64,000 bases of DNA from Bacteroidales bacterium (GCA_017455065.1 JAFTBU010000049.1:62001-126000), one strand, 5' to 3'; shown: positions 47,581-57,482, counted from the first letter of the stretch. Notes: generated from the sequence alone by a model not told the origin. Made by a program: numbers and translations.

Positions 47581-48705
47581 ATGGAACTTTTCGACGTATA
47601 CAGCCTCTTCGACGTAGTCCCGGTAAAGGCCAGGGGCTGCAGGGTCTGGGATGAAGAGGGCCGGGAGTATCTCGACCTCTACGGCGGCCATGCCGTCATC
47701 TCCATAGGCCACAGCCACCCCGACTACATAAAGGCCGTCTCGGACCAGCTGTCCCGCATAGGATTCTACTCCAACAGCGTCATCAATCCGCTCCAGAGCG
47801 AGCTGGCGCACAGGCTGGGCGAAATCAGCGGTTACGGCGACTACAGCCTGTTCCTCGACAACAGCGGCGCCGAATCCAACGAAAACGCCGCCAAGCTGGC
47901 ATCCTTCCACACCGGCAAGGACCGCATCATCGCCTTCCGCAGGAGTTTCCACGGGCGCACTTCGGGCGCCGTCGCCATGACCGACAACCCCTCCATTGTC
48001 TCCCCCTTCAACTCGCACCACAAGGTCAGCTTCTGCGACCTGGAGGATGCGGCCGCGGTGGAGGAGATCCTGAAGGGCGGTGACGTGGCGGGAGTCATCA
48101 TCGAAGGCATCCAGGGCTGCGGCGGCATACACGTCCCTTCCGCCGGCTTCTTCCAGGAGCTGGAGCGGCTCTGCCGCCGGTACGGCGCCGTCCTGATTGC
48201 CGACGAGGTGCAGAGCGGTTACGGCCGCAGCGGCAAATTCTTCGCCCACCAGTGGGCGGGAGTGCATCCCGGCATCATCACCCTCGGCAAGGGCATTGCC
48301 AACGGCATCCCTTGCGGAGGCATACTCATATCCCCTGAATTCCAGGCCCGCAAGGGCATGCTCGGCACCACCTTCGGAGGCAATTACATCGCCTGCGCCG
48401 GTGCCATAGCAGTACTCGACATCATAGAGAGGGAAGGCCTGATGGCCAACGCCCTGGCGGTCGGAGACTACATCAAAGAAGCCCTCCCCAAGAGCGGGCG
48501 CATCAAGGAGGTCCGCGGCAAGGGCTTGATGCTCGGCATAGAGTTCAATGAGAACGTCGCTCCCCTGCGCAAGGCACTCCTCTACGACAAACACATCTTC
48601 ACCGGCGTCGCCGGACAGAACATGATACGTCTCCTCGCGCCTCTCTGCCTCAGCAAGGCGGAGGCAGACCGCTTCCTCACCGCATTCAAAGAAGTCCTCG
48701 CATGA
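47581..48705 (+). CDS. argD: N-acylornithine aminotransferase
   Basis: Class III PLP aminotransferase making acylornithine from the semialdehyde and glutamate. The 374 residues contain LDLYGGHAVISIGHSHP, SGAESNENAAKLA, the DEVQSGYGRSG aspartate segment and the PLP lysine in ITLGKGIANGIPCGG. It shares ATGA with the carbamoyltransferase. Substrate acyl type is inferred from the neighbour. Confidence 0.95.
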   Translation: MELFDVYSLFDVVPVKARGCRVWDEEGREYLDLYGGHAVISIGHSHPDYIKAVSDQLSRIGFYSNSVINPLQSELAHRLGEISGYGDYSLFLDNSGAESNENAAKLASFHTGKDRIIAFRRSFHGRTSGAVAMTDNPSIVSPFNSHHKVSFCDLEDAAAVEEILKGGDVAGVIIEGIQGCGGIHVPSAGFFQELERLCRRYGAVLIADEVQSGYGRSGKFFAHQWAGVHPGIITLGKGIANGIPCGGILISPEFQARKGMLGTTFGGNYIACAGAIAVLDIIEREGLMANALAVGDYIKEALPKSGRIKEVRGKGLMLGIEFNENVAPLRKALLYDKHIFTGVAGQNMIRLLAPLCLSKAEADRFLTAFKEVLA

Positions 48706-49658
48706 AATCATTCTTTCACGTCAGCGACATAGGCGACCTCGGCGCAGCGCTCGAGGAAGCCAGGCAGGTCAAGGCCACGCCCTACGCCTGGAAGAGCCTG
48801 GGCGAAAACAAGACCATCATGCTGGTGTTTTTCAACAGCAGCCTCCGCACCCGTCTGAGCAGCCAGAAAGCGGCCCTGAACCTCGGCATGAGCCCTATAG
48901 TGCTCAACATAGGCCAGGACAGCTGGAAGCTCGAGACCGAGATGGGAGTGGTCATGGACGGAGACAAATCCGAGCATCTCAGGGAGGCCATCCCGGTGAT
49001 GGCCAGCTACTGCGACATCATAGGCGTACGGTCCTTCGCCGGCCTCAAGGACAGGGAATACGACTACTCGGAGACCGTGCTGAACCAGTTCATCCAGTAC
49101 AGCGGGAAGCCCGTGATCAGTCTGGAATCCGCCACGGTGCATCCCTGCCAGGCCTTCGCCGACCTGATCACCATCGAAGAATACAAACGCAAAACCCGCC
49201 CCAAGGTCGTCATGACCTGGGCACCACATCCCAGGGCCCTGCCCCAGGCGGTGCCCAATTCGTTCGCCGAGTGGATGAACGCCGCCGATGTGGATTTCGT
49301 CATCACCCATCCCCGCGGCTACGAGCTCGACCCCCGTTTCGTCGGGGACGCAAAGGTGGAATACGACCAGATGAAGGCCCTGGAGGGCGCGGATTTCGTG
49401 TATGCCAAGAACTGGAGCTGCCCCGGAGTCTGCGGACCCTACGGAGAGATACTGAGCAAGGATATGTCCTGGACTGTGGACGCGGCCCACATGGCGGTGA
49501 CCGACAATGCATTCTTCATGCACTGTCTGCCCGTCAGGCGCAACATGATAGTCTCCGACGAAGTCATCGACGCGCCCACGAGCCTGGTCATCCCGGAGGC
49601 GGCCAACCGTGCAGTCTCCGCCCAGGTGGTCATGAAACGCATGCTTGAAAGTTTATGA
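48702..49658 (+). CDS. argF': N-succinylornithine carbamoyltransferase (SOTCase type)
   Basis: Transfers carbamoyl phosphate to N-succinylornithine. The 318 residues match the Bacteroides fragilis enzyme in length and layout. The carbamoyl-phosphate loop is NSSLRTR (45-51), and HPCQAFADL and the HCLPVRRN segment follow. The residue that sets acyl specificity, Pro90 in B. fragilis and Glu92 in the N-acetylornithine enzyme of Xanthomonas, is Ser90 here (codon 48969-48971, in GDKSEHL). Ser is one of the substitutions known to switch the acetyl enzyme to succinyl use. It is coupled to argD and argB by 4-base overlaps. Confidence 0.92.
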   Translation: MKSFFHVSDIGDLGAALEEARQVKATPYAWKSLGENKTIMLVFFNSSLRTRLSSQKAALNLGMSPIVLNIGQDSWKLETEMGVVMDGDKSEHLREAIPVMASYCDIIGVRSFAGLKDREYDYSETVLNQFIQYSGKPVISLESATVHPCQAFADLITIEEYKRKTRPKVVMTWAPHPRALPQAVPNSFAEWMNAADVDFVITHPRGYELDPRFVGDAKVEYDQMKALEGADFVYAKNWSCPGVCGPYGEILSKDMSWTVDAAHMAVTDNAFFMHCLPVRRNMIVSDEVIDAPTSLVIPEAANRAVSAQVVMKRMLESL

Positions 49659-50431
49659 AAGTAGTCAAGATAGGTGGCAATGTAGTGGACAATCCGGAGC
49701 TGCTCGAGCGCTTCTGCACGGATTTCGCGGCCCTTCCCGGTCCCAAGTGCCTGGTGCACGGAGGCGGGGTGATGGCCAGCGGCATCCAGAAGGCACTCGG
49801 ACAGGAGCCTGTCAAGATCGAGGGCCGCAGGGTCACCGATGAGGACACCCTCCGCGTGGTGACCATGGTGTACGCAGGCTGGTGCAACAAGCACATCACA
49901 GCCCTGCTCCAGGCCCGCGGCTGCAATGCCATCGGCCTGTCCGGCTGCGACGGAGGCGTGATCACGGCACCTAAGAGGCCCCCCAGGACCCTTTCCGACG
50001 GAGTCACCCAGGTCGATTACGGCTTCGTGGGGGATGTCACCCCCGCCTGCGTGGACCGCAAGCTGGTGCTGTCCCTCTGCGAGATGGGACTGGTGCCCGT
50101 CTTCAGCGCCATCAACCACGACGGCCTCGGACAGCTGCTCAATACCAATGCCGACACCGTCGCCTGCTCCGTGGCGGCAGCCCTCGGGGGCGAACTGGTG
50201 TACTGCTTCGAAAAGAAGGGGGTGCTGTCGGATATCAATGACGAAAACAGCGTCATACCCCTGATCGACGAAGCCGCTTTCGCATCCTTGAAAGCCGGGG
50301 GCAAGGTGGCCGAAGGCATGATACCCAAGCTTGAAACCGCGTTCTCGGCCCTGAGACATGGAGCCGTCGCGGCCGTGATAAAACATTCCGACGACCTGCT
50401 GAAGGCAGGAGGAACCAGACTGGAGTTATGA
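49655..50431 (+). CDS. argB: N-acylglutamate kinase
   Basis: Amino-acid-kinase fold, 258 residues, phosphorylating N-acyl (probably N-succinyl) glutamate. Seen are KIGGNVVDN at the start, LVHGGGVMASGIQ, the EGRRVTDEDTL substrate segment and NTNADTVACSVAAALGGE. The second glycine loop reads HGGGVMAS rather than HGGGPQI, as in other short ArgB proteins. It lacks the N-terminal helix of hexameric, arginine-sensitive kinases. It overlaps both neighbours by 4 bases. Confidence 0.93.
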   Translation: MKVVKIGGNVVDNPELLERFCTDFAALPGPKCLVHGGGVMASGIQKALGQEPVKIEGRRVTDEDTLRVVTMVYAGWCNKHITALLQARGCNAIGLSGCDGGVITAPKRPPRTLSDGVTQVDYGFVGDVTPACVDRKLVLSLCEMGLVPVFSAINHDGLGQLLNTNADTVACSVAAALGGELVYCFEKKGVLSDINDENSVIPLIDEAAFASLKAGGKVAEGMIPKLETAFSALRHGAVAAVIKHSDDLLKAGGTRLEL

Positions 50432-51516
50432 AGTACGGTGAATATGCAGAGCTTCTGAGGCGGATGGTCCGCGTCCCTTCCCCCTCTTTCGAAGAGGAAG
50501 GGGTGTGCAAAGTCATCAGTTCCGCCCTGGATGGCATGGGCATAGCACACAAGGTAGTTTACGGAAACATCCTCGCCCTGAACCGCCGCTTCGACCCCTC
50601 GCTGAAGACCCTCGCCCTCGACGCCCACATGGACACAGTCCCCCCTGCAGGGAGCTACACCCGGGACCCTTACGATCCGGGCGACGACCCGGATATCATC
50701 TGGGGACTCGGCTCCAATGACGACGGCGGCAGCGTGGTGTCCATGATAGCCGCATTCAGGCATTTCTATGATGAGCCGCTGCCCTTCAACCTGATGCTCA
50801 TATTGTCCCGCGAAGAAGAGAAATCGGGCCCCGACGGCACCGCTCTGCTCTTCGGCTCGGACGGTTATTTCGCCTCGGCGGAGGAATTCCCCATGCCGGA
50901 CTGGGTGATCGTGGGAGAACCCACCGGGATGCGGGCAGCAACTAGCGAAAGGGGGCTGCTGGTGCTCGACGGAGTCGCCTCCGGAGTCAGCGGGCACGCC
51001 GCCAGGGACGAAGGCGTGAACGCATTGTACATTGCCCTGGAAGACATAGAGAAACTGCGCAGCCACCGCTTCACCAGGCACTCCGACACCATGGGAGACG
51101 TCCGTCTCAGCGTCACCCAGATCGAGGCCGGAGTGGCGCACAACGTGATTCCGGACAGCTGCCGTTTCGTGGTGGACATACGGCCCACCGACAGATACAC
51201 CAACGAAGAGATACTCGCTGAGCTGCAGGCGCTGTGCCGCAGCACCCTCACCCCCAGGAACCTGCGCAACCGTTCCTCTTCGACCCCCGCGGGATCGCGC
51301 CTGCTGGAGACCGTGGAAAGGCTGGGATGGGAGACCTTCTCCTCCCCCACCACTTCCGACTGGATAAGGATAGGATGCGAGGCCATCAAGATGGGTCCGG
51401 GCGACTCCGCACGCTCACATCATGCCGACGAGTATCTTAAAGTTTCGGAAATGGTTGAAGCTATCGATAAATTCATTATCTTCATACGATCTTTTTATGG
51501 CGACACTCTGGAATAA
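50428..51516 (+). CDS. argE': M20 family deacylase, probable N-succinylcitrulline desuccinylase
   Basis: Zinc-dependent M20 amidohydrolase of 362 residues. Metal and catalytic residues are seen in ALDAHMDTVPP (His, Asp), GLGSNDDGGS (Asp), SREEEKSG (Glu pair), IVGEPTGM, and the late His in ARSHHADEYL. In the Bacteroidota arginine route the acyl group is removed after carbamoylation, so the expected substrate is N-succinylcitrulline rather than acetylornithine. Position between argB and argH supports this. It ends 20 bases inside argH. Confidence 0.87.
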   Translation: MKYGEYAELLRRMVRVPSPSFEEEGVCKVISSALDGMGIAHKVVYGNILALNRRFDPSLKTLALDAHMDTVPPAGSYTRDPYDPGDDPDIIWGLGSNDDGGSVVSMIAAFRHFYDEPLPFNLMLILSREEEKSGPDGTALLFGSDGYFASAEEFPMPDWVIVGEPTGMRAATSERGLLVLDGVASGVSGHAARDEGVNALYIALEDIEKLRSHRFTRHSDTMGDVRLSVTQIEAGVAHNVIPDSCRFVVDIRPTDRYTNEEILAELQALCRSTLTPRNLRNRSSSTPAGSRLLETVERLGWETFSSPTTSDWIRIGCEAIKMGPGDSARSHHADEYLKVSEMVEAIDKFIIFIRSFYGDTLE

Positions 51517-52816
51517 AGGAACATCGGCGACGGACAGGGTGGAGGAATTCACGGTCGGCAACGACCGCATCCTCGACCTGGAGCTCGCAGCATACGACGT
51601 GGCCGGTTCCAAGGCACATATCCGCATGCTGGAAAGCATAGGCCTGCTCACTTCCGAAGAGCTCTCGAAGCTCGACGCAGGCCTGGACAGGATAGCGCGC
51701 AGCATCGCCGACGGCTCCTTCAAGCTCGAAGACGATGTGGAGGACATCCATTCCCAGGTGGAGATACTTCTCACCAGGGAGCTCGGCGAGATGGGCAAGA
51801 AGATCCACTCCGGCCGCTCCCGCAACGACCAGGTCCTCGTGGACATCAAGCTCTTCCTCAAGGACCGTCTGACCGGGATAAGGGACGAGGTGAAGGCTCT
51901 TTTCGACACCCTGCAGGACCTGAGCGAAAAATACAAGGAAGTGCTTCTCCCAGGCTACACCCATTACCAGATAGCGATGCCTTCGTCTTTCGGCCTGTGG
52001 CTCGGAGCCTATGCCGAAAGCCTGGTTAGCGACGTCCAGATGCTCCGCGGGGCCTACAGGGTGGTGGACTGCAACCCCCTGGGATCCGCCGCGGGATATG
52101 GCAATTCCTTTCCCCTGGACAGGGAGATGACCACCCGGCTCCTGGGTTTCAGCCGCCCCGACTACAACAGCATCGCAGCCCAGCTGAGCCGCGGCAAATC
52201 CGAGAAATGCGTGGCCTCCGCCATAGGATGCGTCGCCCTGACCCTCAACAAATTCGCCTCGGATTGCTGCATGTACATGAGTCCCAATTTCGGCTTCATC
52301 CATTTCCCGGACAGCCTCACCACTGGCTCGAGCATCATGCCCCACAAGAAAAACCCTGATGTATGGGAGATGGTGAGGGGCAAGTGCAACCGTGTGCTCG
52401 CCTGCGAGAATGAAATATCGATGCTCTGCAGCAACATGCCCCACGGCTATCACAGGGACTACCAGCTGCTCAAGGACATACTCTTCCCCTGCCTGCAACT
52501 GATCAGCGAATGCATCAGCATGACAGACTACATGCTCAAGCATATGGAGGTCAACGACAGGATACTCGAAGACCCCCGCTACGCCTACCTCTTCACCGTG
52601 GAGGAAGTCAACCGCCGCACCCTGGAGGGCACGCCTTTCCGCGAGGCCTACAGGCAGGTGGGCGTGGAAGTGAACGAAGGCAGGTTCAGCTACTCTGGAG
52701 GCGACCCCTCCACCCTCAAGGCTTCCGACCTCGGACACAGCCACATCGGGAGCATAGGAAATCTGTGCAACAAGCAAATCGCAGCCAGCATGGCTGAAGC
52801 AATAGACTGGAATTAA
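51497..52816 (+). CDS. argH: Argininosuccinate lyase
   Basis: Fumarase/aspartase-superfamily lyase giving arginine and fumarate. The start MATLWNKGTSATDRVEEFT at 51497 (439 residues) is the usual N-terminus and overlaps argE' by 20 bases; an ATG further upstream would lie deep in argE'. Signatures are HSGRSRNDQVLVDI, LPGYTHYQIAMPSSFG and the catalytic loop GSSIMPHKKNPDVWEM. carB begins 2 bases after its stop. Confidence 0.96.
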   Translation: MATLWNKGTSATDRVEEFTVGNDRILDLELAAYDVAGSKAHIRMLESIGLLTSEELSKLDAGLDRIARSIADGSFKLEDDVEDIHSQVEILLTRELGEMGKKIHSGRSRNDQVLVDIKLFLKDRLTGIRDEVKALFDTLQDLSEKYKEVLLPGYTHYQIAMPSSFGLWLGAYAESLVSDVQMLRGAYRVVDCNPLGSAAGYGNSFPLDREMTTRLLGFSRPDYNSIAAQLSRGKSEKCVASAIGCVALTLNKFASDCCMYMSPNFGFIHFPDSLTTGSSIMPHKKNPDVWEMVRGKCNRVLACENEISMLCSNMPHGYHRDYQLLKDILFPCLQLISECISMTDYMLKHMEVNDRILEDPRYAYLFTVEEVNRRTLEGTPFREAYRQVGVEVNEGRFSYSGGDPSTLKASDLGHSHIGSIGNLCNKQIAASMAEAIDWN

Positions 52817-52818
52817 TA

Positions 52819-55800
52819 ATGAGAGACAATTCTTTAAAAAAAGTTCTGATTCTCGGCTCGGGCGCACTCAAGATCGGTGAGGCCGGCGAGTTTGACTACA
52901 GTGGTTCACAAGCCCTCAAAGCAATGAAGGACGAAGGCATCAGCACTGTCCTCATCAATCCCAACATCGCAACCGTACAGACTTCCGAAGGCGTGGCGGA
53001 CAAGATTTATTTTCTTCCGGTTACGCCTTTTTTTGTGGAAAAGGTGATAGAGCAGGAGAAGCCTGACGGCATCATCCTGTCTTTCGGAGGCCAGACTGCC
53101 CTGAACTGCGGAGTCGAGTTGTACAAGAGCGGATTCCTCGCTTCGCACAATGTCAAAGTCCTGGGCACCCCGGTGCAGGTCATCATCGACACTGAGGACC
53201 GTGAGCTCTTCGTGGAAAGGCTGGACGAGGTGGACATCAAGACCATCAAGTCCCACGCCGCCCAGAATCTCCAGGAGGCCCGTGAAGCTGCCAGCCAGAT
53301 AGGCTATCCCGTCATCATCAGGGCGGCTTACGCCCTCGGCGGCCTGGGATCAGGTTTCTGCGACAATGAAGAAGAACTCAATGAAGTGGCCGGCAAGGCC
53401 TTCCAATTCTCTCCCCAGGTGCTGGTGGAGAAGTCCCTGCGCGGATGGAAAGAGATAGAATTCGAGGTGGTCAGGGATGCCAAAGGCACCTGCCTCCCCG
53501 TCTGCAACATGGAGAATTTCGACCCTCTGGGCATCCACACCGGCGAAAGCATAGTCGTAGCCCCCTGCCAGTCCCTCACCCCCGAGGAGCTCAAATACCT
53601 CGAAGAACTGGCCGTCAAGATGGTCAACCACCTGGGCGTGGTCGGAGAGTGCAACATGCAGTTCGCCTTCGCCCCGGACGGCAGCATGGACTACCGCGTC
53701 ATCGAAGTCAACGCCCGCCTGAGCCGTTCATCCGCCCTTGCTTCCAAAGCCACTGGCTATCCCCTCGCCACCATAGCCGCCAAGATAGGTCTCGGCTACG
53801 ATCTCGACGAGATCACCAACTACGCCACAGGGCAGACCCTGGAGGCCTTCACCCCTTCGCTCGACTACATCATCTGCAAGATCCCCCGCTGGGACCTGGC
53901 CAAATTCCACGGCGTCTCCCGTGAGATCGGCACCAGCATGAAGAGTGTCGGCGAAGTCATGGCCATAGGCAGGAGCTTCGAGGAGGCCATGCAGAAAGGT
54001 CTCAGGATGATAGGACAGGGAGCCAACGGATTCGTGTGCAACAAGCCTTTCGATATCAAGGACCTGGATTACGTGCTCTCCCACCCCACCGACACCCGTA
54101 TCTTCGCCATAGCAGCCGCTTTCGAGTCCGGCTACACCGTGGACAGGATATACGAACTCACCAAGATAGACAAATGGTTCCTGGAGAAACTCAGGAACAT
54201 CGAGGACACCTACAGGGAGCTCGAAAAATGCCACAATCTCGCCGAACTCTCCAAGGAGCTGCTCATCAAGGCCAAGTCCATGGGTTTCTCCGACGTGCAG
54301 ATAGCCCGCGTGACCGGTGACACCGAAGAGGATGTCAGGTTCATGAGAAGGGCCTACAGGCTCAAGCCCGACATCAAGAAGATACCCGCCCTCGCCCTCA
54401 GGCCGGGCGCCGACATCAACTACCTCTACCTCACCTACGGCAAGACCAGCCCTGACGTCACCGTCAGGGCCGGAGACGACACGGTGATCGTGCTCGGCTC
54501 CGGAGCCTACAGGATAGGCAGCAGCGTGGAGTTTGACTGGTGCGGTGTGAACGCCCTCCAGACCATACGCAAGGAAGGCCACAAGGGCATCATGATCAAT
54601 TACAACCCCGAGACCGTATCCACCGACTACGACCTCAGCGACAGGCTCTATTTCGACGAGCTCAGCTACGAGACCGTGATGGATATCTGCGATTTCGAGA
54701 AACCTTCCGGAGTCATAGTGAGCGTGGGCGGACAGATACCCAACAACCTCGCACTGCCCCTGATGAAGAGCGGCGTGAACATCCTGGGCACCTCCGCCAT
54801 TGACATCGACCGCGCAGAGGACCGCAACAAGTTCTCCACCGTCGTGGACAAGCTGGGCATTGACCAGCCCAAATGGAGGGAGCTCACCACCATGGACGAT
54901 GTCCAGAGATTCGTGGATGAGGTAGGATTCCCGGTGCTTGTCAGGCCGTCCTATGTGCTTTCAGGCGCCGCCATGAACGTCTGCTATTCCCAGGAAGACC
55001 TGGCCGGTTTCCTGGAGATGGCCGTGGAGGTCTCCGAGGACCATCCCGTGGTCATCAGCGCCTTCATGCAGAAGTCCAAGGAGATCGAGTTCGACGCAGT
55101 CGCCGACGGCGGCAAGGTCATCGCCTACGCCATCTCGGAGCATGTGGAATTCGCCGGAGTCCACTCCGGAGACGCCACCATGCAGTTCCCTCCCCAGAAG
55201 CTCTACGGAGTCACCGCTGCCCGCATCCACAAGGTGGCTGCAGCCATTGCCGCAGAGCTCCATATCACCGGTCCTTTCAACATCCAATTCCTGGCATCCA
55301 ACGGCTATGTCAAGGTCATAGAGTGCAACCTCCGCGCATCCAGGAGCTTCCCCTTCGTATCGAAGCTGCTCAAGACCAACTTCATAGAACTGGCCACCCT
55401 GGCCATGACGGGAAGGCATCCCGCACCCATGGAGAAGGACGCCTTCGAGCTCGAGTACGTCGGCGTGAAGGCCTCCCAGTTCTCATTCTCCAGGCTCACC
55501 CACTCCGACCCCGTCCTGGGTGTGGACATGACTTCCACAGGAGAAGTGGGCTGCATAGGTGACAGCTTCGACGAAGCCCTCATCAAGGCCATGCTCTCGG
55601 TAGGCCACCGCATCCCCAAGAATTCAGTGCTGATCTCCTCCGGAGACGCCCTGCAGAAGGCCAGCCTGCTGATGCCATGCCAGCTGCTCCACAGCCACGG
55701 ATACACCATCTACGCCACCAGGGGCACCTGCACCTTCCTCAGGGAGAACGGCATCCCCGCCAAACTCGCGGTATGGCCCGACGAGACCCCCGGCGAAGAC

Positions 55801-56031
55801 GAATACTCGGCTCTCGACATCATCCGCGACCACAAGGTCGAACTGGTGGTGAACATGCCCAAGAACTTCACCAGGCACGAGCTCACCAACGGCTACCATA
55901 TCCGCCGCACCGCCATTGATTTCAACGTACCACTAATAACCAACAGCCGTCTTGCCACGGCATACATCAGGGCATTCTGCTCAGTCAGCATGGATGACCT
56001 GGCCATAAAATCATGGGATTGTTACAAATGA
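52819..56031 (+). CDS. carB: Carbamoyl-phosphate synthase, large subunit
   Basis: Makes carbamoyl phosphate for arginine and pyrimidines. The 1070 residues have two ATP-grasp halves (about 1-550 and 551-930) and a C-terminal regulatory MGS domain. The N-terminus reads LILGSGALKIGEAGEFDYSG and TVLINPNIATVQTSEGVADK, closer to the eukaryotic CAD-like form than to E. coli CarB, a feature I associate with Bacteroidota. The second half begins VLGSGAYRIGSSVEFDWC. The glutaminase partner carA is not in the window. It follows argH by 2 bases and its stop overlaps the next ATG. Confidence 0.95.
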   Translation: MRDNSLKKVLILGSGALKIGEAGEFDYSGSQALKAMKDEGISTVLINPNIATVQTSEGVADKIYFLPVTPFFVEKVIEQEKPDGIILSFGGQTALNCGVELYKSGFLASHNVKVLGTPVQVIIDTEDRELFVERLDEVDIKTIKSHAAQNLQEAREAASQIGYPVIIRAAYALGGLGSGFCDNEEELNEVAGKAFQFSPQVLVEKSLRGWKEIEFEVVRDAKGTCLPVCNMENFDPLGIHTGESIVVAPCQSLTPEELKYLEELAVKMVNHLGVVGECNMQFAFAPDGSMDYRVIEVNARLSRSSALASKATGYPLATIAAKIGLGYDLDEITNYATGQTLEAFTPSLDYIICKIPRWDLAKFHGVSREIGTSMKSVGEVMAIGRSFEEAMQKGLRMIGQGANGFVCNKPFDIKDLDYVLSHPTDTRIFAIAAAFESGYTVDRIYELTKIDKWFLEKLRNIEDTYRELEKCHNLAELSKELLIKAKSMGFSDVQIARVTGDTEEDVRFMRRAYRLKPDIKKIPALALRPGADINYLYLTYGKTSPDVTVRAGDDTVIVLGSGAYRIGSSVEFDWCGVNALQTIRKEGHKGIMINYNPETVSTDYDLSDRLYFDELSYETVMDICDFEKPSGVIVSVGGQIPNNLALPLMKSGVNILGTSAIDIDRAEDRNKFSTVVDKLGIDQPKWRELTTMDDVQRFVDEVGFPVLVRPSYVLSGAAMNVCYSQEDLAGFLEMAVEVSEDHPVVISAFMQKSKEIEFDAVADGGKVIAYAISEHVEFAGVHSGDATMQFPPQKLYGVTAARIHKVAAAIAAELHITGPFNIQFLASNGYVKVIECNLRASRSFPFVSKLLKTNFIELATLAMTGRHPAPMEKDAFELEYVGVKASQFSFSRLTHSDPVLGVDMTSTGEVGCIGDSFDEALIKAMLSVGHRIPKNSVLISSGDALQKASLLMPCQLLHSHGYTIYATRGTCTFLRENGIPAKLAVWPDETPGEDEYSALDIIRDHKVELVVNMPKNFTRHELTNGYHIRRTAIDFNVPLITNSRLATAYIRAFCSVSMDDLAIKSWDCYK

Positions 56032-57482
56032 AAAAACTGACCACAATCATCGCCGCGGCCTCGCTGATCCTGGCCGCCGCCTGCACCACCACCGAGCCCG
56101 CAGCCCGCGTCGTCGTGAGTGCCCCCGCTGAAGACGCCGTCACTTTCTCAGACGACGTGATCGGGGTAAGCTATGAATCTGCCATGCTCGTCCCGCATGA
56201 AGGCAAGTACTACTTCACGGACAAGAACGAAGCTCTCATCCGCCTGTTCAACACCATAGGCATCAAGAGCATACGTATCGGCGGAAACTCCACCGACAAC
56301 CCCACCAACCCCCTTCCTGACATTCCCGACATCGACGAATTCTTCGGCTTCGTGGCCAAGACCCAGGCCAAGGTCATTTACTCGGTGAGGCTCAAGGACG
56401 GCGACCCCGCCTACGGCGCCAAAGTCGCAGGCCACATCTGGAAGAACTACCGCGACCGCCTCGCCTATTTCGCCATCGGCAACGAGCCTTCTTACTACAA
56501 GGATTTCGAAGGCCAGATGAGACCCCACTGGGGCGGCATCTACGAGGAGATGAAGAAAGTCGCCCCCGGAGCACCCTTCGTGGCTCCCGACGACAACCCC
56601 AATCCCCCTCTCTCGGATTGGATGCTGGACAATTTCGGCGCTCCCCAGGGCCCCGTCTCCCTGCTCACCATGCACTATTATCCCGGAGACTGCGCCTACA
56701 CCAATCCTTTCAAGGTCAGCGACCCTTCTGAGCTCATCCCCTTCGACCCGGCAGTCAAGATCGACATGCTGCTCAGCGACGACATGCACCCCCGCTACGA
56801 GAAGGTTTATGAAAGGATGGATTCGGTGTTCGCCCGCTGCCCCTACCGCCTGAGCGAGACCAACAGCATCTGGTACGGCGGCCTCAAGGGCGCCAGCGAT
56901 TCCTACGCCTCCACCCTCTGGGCCCTCGACTACATGTGGTGGTGGTCCAGCCACAAGTGCACCGGCTTCAATTTCCACACCGGCGACAGGGTAGGCGGAG
57001 GTAACGGCACCGTGGTTTCCCGCTACGCACTCTTCGTCAGCGAAGGCGACGGATTCGAGATCCGTCCCATCTGCTACGCCATCAAGGCATTCTCCGACAT
57101 GGCCAAGGGCAGGATCGCGGGAGTCGCCATGGACGGCAGCACCGCCCAATTGTCAGCCTACGCCTGCGAGGACGGCGGCAAATACACCGTGACCATCATC
57201 AACAAGGAGCATTCGGCCGAGGCACAGCCCCGTGAAATCGAAGTGGCCCTGGACGGCCTCCAGGCCGCCGGGAACGCCAAGGTCAAGTTTATCGAAGGCC
57301 CTGACGTGGCTGCCCTGGGCGGAGTCACCCTCGGAGGTTACAAGATAGATCCCGACGGAGAATGGGAAGACGCCTGGAAGGGCAGCGACCCCGATGGAGC
57401 CCCCGTCAAGGTCCGCTCCAACGCCCTGCGCGTCAAACTTGCCCCCGCAACTGCTGCGATAATAACCGTTAATGTCAGGTAA
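56028..57482 (+). CDS. GH79-like glycoside hydrolase lipoprotein, possible beta-glucuronidase
   Basis: Exported 484-residue glycosidase. The lipobox LAAAC places the lipidated Cys at residue 19. The clan GH-A barrel has a likely acid/base Glu153 in AIGNEPSYY and a nucleophile Glu277 in RLSETNSIWYGG, with IRIGGNSTDN near the N-terminus. The end from about residue 390 resembles the small beta domain of GH79 enzymes. GH79 members act on glucuronic-acid-containing glycans, including plant arabinogalactans. The ATG overlaps the carB stop as ATGA, an odd partner for a biosynthetic gene. GH30 or another GH-A family remains possible. Confidence 0.65.
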   Translation: MKKLTTIIAAASLILAAACTTTEPAARVVVSAPAEDAVTFSDDVIGVSYESAMLVPHEGKYYFTDKNEALIRLFNTIGIKSIRIGGNSTDNPTNPLPDIPDIDEFFGFVAKTQAKVIYSVRLKDGDPAYGAKVAGHIWKNYRDRLAYFAIGNEPSYYKDFEGQMRPHWGGIYEEMKKVAPGAPFVAPDDNPNPPLSDWMLDNFGAPQGPVSLLTMHYYPGDCAYTNPFKVSDPSELIPFDPAVKIDMLLSDDMHPRYEKVYERMDSVFARCPYRLSETNSIWYGGLKGASDSYASTLWALDYMWWWSSHKCTGFNFHTGDRVGGGNGTVVSRYALFVSEGDGFEIRPICYAIKAFSDMAKGRIAGVAMDGSTAQLSAYACEDGGKYTVTIINKEHSAEAQPREIEVALDGLQAAGNAKVKFIEGPDVAALGGVTLGGYKIDPDGEWEDAWKGSDPDGAPVKVRSNALRVKLAPATAAIITVNVR

